Assembly: GCA_046704785.1 (NCBI GenBank)
Contig: JBJKRF010000155.1
Coordinates: 1-37,798 of the forward strand
Source: JBJKRF01 sp046704785
GTDB lineage: Bacteria; Chloroflexota; Anaerolineae; Anaerolineales; Villigracilaceae
DNA: 37,798 bases
Reading direction: 5' to 3'
Below the pieces are notes generated by a model. That model had not been told where the DNA came from, made no database searches, and worked only from the letters and a program-made list of their open reading frames with translations. Below, in pieces: positions 32,582-37,798 of this stretch. Numbering within the stretch: position 1 is the first letter of the stretch; each line of letters begins with the position of its first letter. The translations under genes were made by a program, and so were the position numbers.

Positions 32582-34258
32582 GTGACCTCCCGCAATCTGT
32601 TCCTTTCCTTGCTGGCCTGGGCCGCACCGCTGCTGTTTTTGGCGGTGTTCTTTTTCTATCCTCTCACACAAATCCTGGTCGTCGGACTGGGGATGGGTTC
32701 CATCGACGCCGGTTTCCTATCAGGCGCGCTGCACGTCCTGTCGTTCACCTTCTACGAAGCCATACTCTCTACGCTGCTGACATTGGCGATTGGGCTGCCG
32801 CTGGCCTATCTGTTCGCCCGCTTTGATTTCCCGGCCAAAGCGCTCCTGCGCACGCTGACGGCCATCCCCTTTATGTTGCCGACGGTGGTGGTGGCCGCCG
32901 GATTCAGCGCTCTGCTCGGCCCGCGTGGATGGCTCAACCTGGCGTTGATGGGTTTTCTGCACCTGGGCCAGCCCCCTGTGCTCTTCGTCGATACGCTTTG
33001 GGCCATCCTGGCGGCCCATGTCTTTTACAACACGACCATCGTCATTCGCCTGGTCGGTAATGCCTGGTCGACGCTGGACCCGCGCCTGGGGCAAGCAGCG
33101 CGTGTGCTGGGGGCGAGTCCCTTCCAAACCTTGTGGCAGGTGACGCTGCCGCTGTTGCGTCCGGCGATCCTGGCGGCCAGCCTGTTGGTCTTCCTGTTCG
33201 ATTTCACCAGTTACGGCGTGATCCTGCTGCTCGGTGGGCCGCACTTTGCCACGTTGGAAGTCGAGATTTATATCCAGGCCCTGCAAATGCTCAATCTATC
33301 GGCGGCGGCTTTGCTCTCGATCATCCAGTTGCTGTGCACACTGGCGTTTTCCATATTGTACAGTCGCTACGTGTTGCGCGTGACTGCCCCGGTCAAGCCG
33401 GTGGCCGTCTCGCTGCGGCGCGCTGCTGGGCGCTGGGAACGGGTTTTTGTGGCCGGGATGCTGGCGCTGACACTGCTTTTCTTTGCGCTACCCTTGCTGG
33501 CCTTACCCTTGCGCTCTGTTACCCGTCTCGAAGCGGATCGCGCGCAGCATACCGCGGTGCAAAAGGGGCTGACAGGCGAATACTACACGGAACTTTTCAT
33601 CAACCGTAGCGGATCGATTTTCTACGTCCCGCCGGTGAAGGCTGCGCTTGATTCTCTGGCCTATGCCGGCCTGACGGTCTTGTTCTCGCTGCTGTTGGGC
33701 TTTCCTGCGGCGACGGCCTTGGCCCGCCCCGGACGCTTCGAGAAGCTGATTGACCCGTTCCTGATGTTGCCGCTGGGCGCTTCGGCAGTTACATTGGGAT
33801 TGGGATTCATCGTGACGTTCAACAAGCCGCCGCTGGCGCTCTTGGCTTCGCCCTGGCTGATTCCCCTGGCGCACACCACCATCGCCTTACCGTTCGTCAT
33901 CCGCAGCTTGCAATCGGCGTTGGTCACCATACCAAATCGCTATCGTGAAGCGGCGGCGGTACTGGGTGCCAACGGCTGGCGCATCTGGCGCGAAGTGGAC
34001 TGGCCGATCATCTCGCGCGCCGTAGTCTCTGCCGGGGCCTTCGCTTTTACGATTTCGCTGGGCGAGTTTGGGGCAGCTTCGTTGCTGGTGCGCCCCGATA
34101 CGCCGACTCTGCCGACGGCGATCTATCTTTTTCTCTCCCATCCCGGCGCGCTCAATTACGGACAGGCCATGGCTATGGCGACCTTGTTGATGCTGCTGAC
34201 CGGCCTGGGCATTCTCCTGATCGAGAAATTGCGCCTGCCGGGGACGGGCGAATTCTAA
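32582..34258 (+). CDS. thiP: Thiamine ABC transporter permease
   Basis: 558 residues, close to the length of E. coli ThiP. The protein is a tandem of two binding-protein-dependent transport modules in one chain, with about 12 transmembrane segments. EAA-type loops are present: ARVLGASPFQTLWQVTLPLLRPA in the first half and AAVLGANGWRIWREVDWPIISRA in the second. A soluble stretch around 315-345 connects the halves (RLEADRAQHTAVQKGL). I start at GTG 32582, 9 nt after the hairpin; the hydrophobic segment LFLSLLAWAAPLLFLAVFFF follows at once. No Shine-Dalgarno sequence is evident. The ATPase gene follows after 35 bp. Confidence 0.93.
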   Translation: MTSRNLFLSLLAWAAPLLFLAVFFFYPLTQILVVGLGMGSIDAGFLSGALHVLSFTFYEAILSTLLTLAIGLPLAYLFARFDFPAKALLRTLTAIPFMLPTVVVAAGFSALLGPRGWLNLALMGFLHLGQPPVLFVDTLWAILAAHVFYNTTIVIRLVGNAWSTLDPRLGQAARVLGASPFQTLWQVTLPLLRPAILAASLLVFLFDFTSYGVILLLGGPHFATLEVEIYIQALQMLNLSAAALLSIIQLLCTLAFSILYSRYVLRVTAPVKPVAVSLRRAAGRWERVFVAGMLALTLLFFALPLLALPLRSVTRLEADRAQHTAVQKGLTGEYYTELFINRSGSIFYVPPVKAALDSLAYAGLTVLFSLLLGFPAATALARPGRFEKLIDPFLMLPLGASAVTLGLGFIVTFNKPPLALLASPWLIPLAHTTIALPFVIRSLQSALVTIPNRYREAAAVLGANGWRIWREVDWPIISRAVVSAGAFAFTISLGEFGAASLLVRPDTPTLPTAIYLFLSHPGALNYGQAMAMATLLMLLTGLGILLIEKLRLPGTGEF

Positions 34259-34293
34259 GCCGGGACGCTCTTTGCACCCTGATTGGAAGGACG

Positions 34294-35295
34294 ATGCTCG
34301 AAGTCTGTGACCTTGCCAAAACTTATGAGGGCCAACCGTTGTTAAAAGGGATTTCTTTTTCGGTGGCCGCCGGTGAGACGATCTGCCTGTTGGGGGCTTC
34401 CGGTTCGGGAAAAAGCACCCTCCTGCGCATCATCGCCGGCCTGGAGCAGGCGGAGGAGGGCCTCGTGCGTTGGTCCGGGCAGGATATTTCGTCCTTGCCG
34501 GTGCATCAACGTCATTTTGGATTGATGTTCCAGGATTACGCGCTCTTTCCGCACCGCGATGTTTTTGCCAATGTGGCCTTCGGTTTGCGGATGAGCAGCC
34601 GGCCTTCGAGCGAGATTCGCCAGCGGGTGAAGGATGTGTTGGCCCAGGTCAATCTTTCGGGGTTCGAGAATCGCCGGGTGACGGAGCTGTCTGGCGGCGA
34701 GCAGCAGCGGGTGGCCATGGCGCGCACGCTGGCGCCCCGTCCGCACTTGTTGATGCTCGACGAGCCGTTGGGGGCCCTCGACCGGGCTCTACGCGAGCGC
34801 CTGATGGATGAACTGCGCGGCATTTTGCGGAATTCTGGCATTCCAACCATTTATGTCACGCACGATCAGGAGGAGGCGTTCAGCCTGGCTGACCGTGTTC
34901 TGCTGTTATATGAAGGCCAAATCGTCCAGGCGGGTACGCCCGCCGAGGTTTTTACCAAACCGGCTTCGGCGTGGGTGGCGCATTTCCTGGGGTTGGGGAA
35001 CGTGCTCAATGGGCAAGTTTCTGTCCAGGGGATGGAAACGCCTTTCGGCCGTCTCCATCCTGCCTGTGAGCATCACCACGCCCCCGGCGAGAATGTGACG
35101 TTGCTGCTGCGCCCGGCGGCGGAAGTATCTGAAAACGGAGAGATTTCAGGTGAAGTCAGCGATGTGACTTTTCGCGGGCAGACTTTCCGCGTGGAGTTGG
35201 AACATGCCTTATATTTCAATCTGGACGCGCCGCCGAAACCCGGTGCGCGGGTGCGCCTGCACGTTTTGCAGGTACAATGTTTGGGAAGTGTTTGA
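34294..35295 (+). CDS. thiQ: Thiamine ABC transporter ATP-binding protein
   Basis: 333 residues. The ABC ATPase domain has Walker A GASGSGKST (34-42), Q-loop Gln80 (MFQDYALFPH), signature LSGGEQQRV (132-140), Walker B LLMLDEP (152-158) and a switch His in YVTHDQEEA. After about 235 there is a TOBE-like regulatory domain, LGNVLNGQV and TLLLRPAAEVS. With that domain it is longer than E. coli ThiQ (about 230) and resembles the CUT/POPT-type importer ATPases; the thiamine assignment rests on the operon. GGAAGGA precedes ATG. Its stop overlaps the start of the next gene by one base (TGATG). Confidence 0.9.
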   Translation: MLEVCDLAKTYEGQPLLKGISFSVAAGETICLLGASGSGKSTLLRIIAGLEQAEEGLVRWSGQDISSLPVHQRHFGLMFQDYALFPHRDVFANVAFGLRMSSRPSSEIRQRVKDVLAQVNLSGFENRRVTELSGGEQQRVAMARTLAPRPHLLMLDEPLGALDRALRERLMDELRGILRNSGIPTIYVTHDQEEAFSLADRVLLLYEGQIVQAGTPAEVFTKPASAWVAHFLGLGNVLNGQVSVQGMETPFGRLHPACEHHHAPGENVTLLLRPAAEVSENGEISGEVSDVTFRGQTFRVELEHALYFNLDAPPKPGARVRLHVLQVQCLGSV

Positions 35296-35756
35296 TGGAA
35301 TCGATTACCGTTATCAAGCGGGATGCAGCCAGCTGCGAGTCCTGGCGGTATTCCGGCATCATTCTGGAAAAAGGACCGCAGTTCGTGCGCTTGGAGGCGC
35401 GTTTCAATCGTGAAGACACCCCTTTTGTGGATACGGTCTTTCGCAGGAATGACCGCTTTGTCGAAACGTTTTACAGCGACCGTTGGTATAACGTCTTCGA
35501 AATCCACGACCGCGACGACGACCACCTCAAAGGCTGGTATTGCAACGTGGGCCGCCCGGCCATTTGGGAGGCGGCGGATACGATTTCGTACGTCGATCTG
35601 GCCCTGGACCTGTGGGTTTCGGCCAACGGCCCGCAGTTTTTCCTGGATTGGGATGAGTACGCTGCCTTGCGCCTGGATGCGCCAACACGGCGACAAGTAC
35701 GTGAGGCGTTATATGCCTTAGAGTCGCTTTTTAAGCAAAAAAGGCCTCTGGCATGA
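35295..35756 (+). CDS. DUF402 protein (nucleotide phosphatase-like) in the thiamine operon
   Basis: 153 residues from ATG 35295, which shares its A with the stop of thiQ. DUF402 hallmarks are visible: VETFYSDRWYNVFEIHD, GWYCNVGRPA, and SYVDLALDLWVSANG followed by DWDEYAAL. The family includes FomD and Ntdp-type proteins that hydrolyse nucleoside di- and triphosphates with metal ions bound by acidic residues. The position, translationally coupled to a thiamine transporter under a TPP riboswitch, suggests it may act on a thiamine phosphate, for example removing phosphate from TPP or thiamine triphosphate. This is an inference and no residue shows it. The end of the gene lies within a terminator stem. 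Confidence 0.85.
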   Translation: MESITVIKRDAASCESWRYSGIILEKGPQFVRLEARFNREDTPFVDTVFRRNDRFVETFYSDRWYNVFEIHDRDDDHLKGWYCNVGRPAIWEAADTISYVDLALDLWVSANGPQFFLDWDEYAALRLDAPTRRQVREALYALESLFKQKRPLA

Positions 35757-35765
35757 GCCAGAGGC
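35737..35765. terminator. Bidirectional terminator between convergent operons
   Basis: GCCTCTGGC (35744-35752) pairs with GCCAGAGGC (35757-35765) around a 4-nt loop that contains the TGA of the DUF402 gene. On the minus strand the stem is followed by TTTTTT, which ends the operon coming from the right. On the plus strand only TGTTTG follows, so it is weaker there. Confidence 0.82.
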
Positions 35766-35797
35766 TGTTTGAGGGGGTGTAAAAATTTTGGGGTCTA

Positions 35798-36052
35798 CTA
35801 GATGAACGAAGCAAGCACAGGGAGCATGCCACTTCCATAGCCTTGTTGCTGAAGTTGCTGTAGAATCTGGTCGCCGTAAATCCAACCGACTGCGACCACA
35901 AGAAGACAACAACAACAGAGCACCACGACGATGATGGCAATAATCAGGCCAGTATTGCTCTTCTTTGGCGCCGGTGCTGGCGCTGGAGAGGACGCCGGAA
36001 TATTGTTGGGTGGTGCTGATTCAAAGCCTGGGGTTGCATTGGGGTTATCCAT
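35798..36052 (-). CDS. 84-residue Pro-rich single-helix membrane protein
   Basis: The first 30 residues are rich in Pro, Ala and Asn (PPNNIPASSPAPAPAPKK). One transmembrane segment follows, GLIIAIIVVVLCCCCLLVVAVG (about 35-56), with four consecutive Cys in the middle. A Gln-rich tail comes last (QILQQLQQQGYGSG). GGAGG lies 9 nt before ATG. It is the second gene of a pair, 16 bp after the DUF4126 gene. I do not recognise a named family; the layout is common among small Chloroflexi and Actinobacteria envelope proteins. The Cys run may be acylated or disulfide-linked, which is a guess. Confidence 0.72.
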   Translation of the reverse strand: MDNPNATPGFESAPPNNIPASSPAPAPAPKKSNTGLIIAIIVVVLCCCCLLVVAVGWIYGDQILQQLQQQGYGSGMLPVLASFI

Positions 36053-36068
36053 ACGATTTCGCCTCCTA

Positions 36069-36650
36069 TCAATGAGTTGAAATTTGTGCCTGTTGCTGGT
36101 TCGATCTGCGCCACCACCACCAGATCAGATAAGCGGTCAGCATGACCAGAAGACAGGCAATGATCACGGGAATGACAATGGAAAGGATCGATGTGACGGT
36201 TGAAATGGTGTCCTCGGCCAGACTGACCGGCACGTTGGCGGTGCCGCCGCTGACAGCTGTCACCGCTGGACGGATAGCCGCTGACTTGACGACATGTACA
36301 CTGCCTGCGATCAGCAGTCCGCAGGCCAGGGAGAAAATTGGATTGATGTTCGTTAATACCTTGGCCGAGGCGGCAAAGGCGATAGCACCAGCCACGGGCC
36401 GGATGATGGTCTGAATCAGATCATTGATGTGATTGATGGCCGGAACTTTGTCTGCCAGGAACTCGATGATGATGAGTACGCCTAGCAGAAGCATAATCCA
36501 CGGGTTCGCCAATGCGTCGTAAGGCGGATTGAGCTTGAACCAGTTTGTATAGTGTGCCAGTGCTGCGATCACGAACAGGGGAATATAGGCATTCAGCCCG
36601 GCGCTGGCCGAAAGTCCAAATGCAGAGAAAATGCCTGTAAAGAGATCCAT
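36069..36650 (-). CDS. DUF4126 membrane protein
   Basis: 193 residues from ATG 36650, which has AAGGA 8 nt upstream; a TTG one codon earlier is possible. The family's start GIFSAFGLSASAGLNAYIPLFVIA is recognisable, followed by EFLADKVPAINHINDLIQT (also a family hallmark) and about five or six hydrophobic segments. It ends in a basic and Gln-rich tail after a Trp cluster (LIWWWWRRSNQQQ), typical of an interfacial anchor. The function of DUF4126 is unknown. First gene of a two-gene unit with the 84-residue protein. Confidence 0.87.
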   Translation of the reverse strand: MDLFTGIFSAFGLSASAGLNAYIPLFVIAALAHYTNWFKLNPPYDALANPWIMLLLGVLIIIEFLADKVPAINHINDLIQTIIRPVAGAIAFAASAKVLTNINPIFSLACGLLIAGSVHVVKSAAIRPAVTAVSGGTANVPVSLAEDTISTVTSILSIVIPVIIACLLVMLTAYLIWWWWRRSNQQQAQISTH

Positions 36651-36765
36651 CAATAAATCCTTACCTATAAGTATACGTCAGAGCGTGGGAAAATTGTAGG
36701 CTCTTTGGATTTCTTCACATTGGTCGGTCATTATGGGGGGGGGATGCCTCGCTCCACAGATCGTT

Positions 36766-37614
36766 TTATCCAACGCCGGGGAGCGGAAAGCCGCCCCAGG
36801 TGTGCGTCAACCACAAGCGGAACAGATCGGTGCCAGTAATTTGTACCAGAGCCACCGTCAGCCCGGCCAGGATGGGAAGCCACATGGCGCCAATACGCAG
36901 AAACTGATTCTCGTGCTTCGTGAGCATGGTCCACAGCATGGCGTAGATAGTGGTGAGTAACAGCAAGACACCCCCGGCGCTAATCAATGCTGCCGGGTAG
37001 AGCACGATATCGAGATTCGTAAGCACCAACAGGTCGAGGATCAAACCGGCAGCCAGAAGCAAGCCCAGGGAGCGATAATCGCCTATCGCCGGAGTCGGGT
37101 CCCAGTCCTGGAGCATGGTTTGGTTGAAGGATGGATAAAGCGCCACGGCGATGACGATGCCCATCCCTGTTCCTGTGAGCAGACGGATGGTGTTGGTGGT
37201 CGTGTAGAAATTGGGAATAAAATCCAAGCGTCCTGGTGAAATGGACTTCATCAGGCCGACGTACGAGTTCACACCGTCGAAGCCGAAAGCCAGGAACAGC
37301 GCAGCCAGCGGCAGGATGATCTTCCAGGGCGGATTGCCACCCCGTTTGCGCGCCGTTATTCCCTGGAAGGCTAATCCAAGCACCGCGCCCAGATACATCC
37401 CCGAACAGCGCGCGCACAAGGGAAGTTGTGTACCGTCCAGGAAGTGCAGCGAATGGGAACTCAAGCGATGGCAAACGGCGTACCCCAACGAGTCGGCAGC
37501 GCCCAGAATGCCCGGCGGGCTGATATACAACCAGAAGACGACCATGCCGATGGCGGCGACTGGCACTAGCCAGGAAGACCAGATATTCAGTGCTTGTAGG
37601 ATGCGAGTTTTCAT
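36766..37614 (-). CDS. DUF2085 membrane protein with Cys motif
   Basis: 282 residues from ATG 37614. DUF2085 signature: CHRLSSHSLHF (Cys48-His49-Arg50), then LPLCARCSGMYLG (Cys67 and Cys70), suggesting a metal or redox site near a membrane face. About seven hydrophobic segments follow, and the protein ends in a Trp/Pro-containing tail. The 282 residues exceed the small bacterial DUF2085 members (about 120-150); the C-terminal half adds several further membrane segments. The function is unknown. The start is set by the -10 box 7 nt upstream; the frame extending to 37644 would include that box. Confidence 0.85.
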   Translation of the reverse strand: MKTRILQALNIWSSWLVPVAAIGMVVFWLYISPPGILGAADSLGYAVCHRLSSHSLHFLDGTQLPLCARCSGMYLGAVLGLAFQGITARKRGGNPPWKIILPLAALFLAFGFDGVNSYVGLMKSISPGRLDFIPNFYTTTNTIRLLTGTGMGIVIAVALYPSFNQTMLQDWDPTPAIGDYRSLGLLLAAGLILDLLVLTNLDIVLYPAALISAGGVLLLLTTIYAMLWTMLTKHENQFLRIGAMWLPILAGLTVALVQITGTDLFRLWLTHTWGGFPLPGVG

Positions 37615-37621
37615 TAGGCCG

Positions 37622-37627
37622 ATTATA
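37622..37627 (-). promoter_or_regulatory. -10 box (TATAAT) for a leaderless start at 37614
   Basis: On the minus strand TATAAT is followed by exactly 7 nt (CGGCCTA) and then ATG. There is no Shine-Dalgarno sequence. No clear -35 box at the usual distance. Confidence 0.6.
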
Positions 37628-37708
37628 CCCTGCACTCCCAACACCTACCTCTTTATCACGGAAAATTTCAAAACCTCCACAATCGGGTTCATTGGGAATC
37701 TGCGGGAT

Positions 37709-37762
37709 GATGCGGATTTGTGGGGTGTTGGCGGCGCGCACCCCCCCCCACACCCCCCAATT
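37709..37762. repeat. Right terminal copy of the end repeat
   Basis: Read outward on the plus strand: GATGCGGATTTGTGGGG, TGTTGGCGGCGCGC, a C-run, then CACCCCCCAATT. The blocks match those of the left end (41-94) read outward on the minus strand, so the two are inverted with respect to each other. The remaining 36 bases to the end are A/C-rich and hold no gene. Confidence 0.5.
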
Positions 37763-37798
37763 AAACCCCTAAAAAGCGGACAAACAAACAAAACACAA

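Noticed and set aside
31459..32595. 378-codon minus-strand frame opposite the thiB gene
   Set aside because: Shadow frame caused by GC-biased codons; the plus-strand lipoprotein is clearly the real gene.
36735..36743. Run of nine G downstream of the DUF2085 gene
   Set aside because: Simple homopolymer with no coding consequence; may be a sequencing-length artefact.
1..37798. CRISPR array, tRNA, rRNA, transposase or phage genes
   Set aside because: Looked for on both strands; no repeat-spacer pattern, cloverleaf sequence or recognisable mobile-element protein was seen.

Overview
The window looks like a piece of a Chloroflexota genome, most likely Anaerolineae. The reasons are the gene families present: many-GAF histidine kinases and HD-GYP proteins, a MalT-type ATPase with a C-terminal BTAD regulator domain, a DUF4388 protein beside a small GTPase, DUF5317, and an Os1348/NHLP-like small protein. 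This is inferred from recognised protein families, not from a search. Both ends run into low-complexity sequence that reads outward into the same short repeat, so the window is probably one contig broken at copies of a dispersed repeat.

Left part (125-15188, all minus strand). A papain-like fold protein without its catalytic Cys is followed by a two-gene unit (NDUFA9-like epimerase-fold protein, then an acetyltransferase) and a GAF-GAF-HD-GYP protein. Next comes a small compact operon: a 47-residue one-helix peptide that is easily missed, the multi-pass membrane protein DUF5317, and an NHLP-like small protein. A 1079-residue STAND/TPR/BTAD regulator and an 1844-residue PAS2-GAF8-HD-GYP protein complete this part.

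Centre (15597-30471, plus strand). A consensus promoter (TTGACG-17-TATAAT) precedes ten tightly packed genes: DUF4388, Ras-like GTPase, alpha/beta hydrolase, V4R sensor, left-handed beta-helix protein, a relative of cyanobacterial acyl-ACP reductase, REC-degenerate GGDEF, an 11-GAF histidine kinase of 2479 residues, a single-domain response regulator, and a second hydrolase paralogue that has lost its nucleophile. This mix of lipid-type enzymes, ligand-binding domains, a GTPase and a phosphorelay is the best candidate for an undescribed system. A lipid-derived signal, or control of envelope or motility, are possible themes.

Right part (30502-35756, plus strand). A thiamine regulon: consensus promoter, TPP riboswitch, intrinsic terminator, thiamine pyrophosphokinase, thiamine ABC transporter (binding protein, permease, ATPase) and a DUF402 protein. 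A perfect 14-bp hairpin separates the binding-protein and permease genes.

Far right (35798-37614, minus strand): a small one-helix protein, a DUF4126 membrane protein and a DUF2085 membrane protein. Three minus-strand genes (starts 2943, 9420, 37614) have a -10 box exactly 7 nt before ATG and no Shine-Dalgarno sequence, which points to leaderless transcripts. No tRNA, rRNA, CRISPR array or transposase was recognised.
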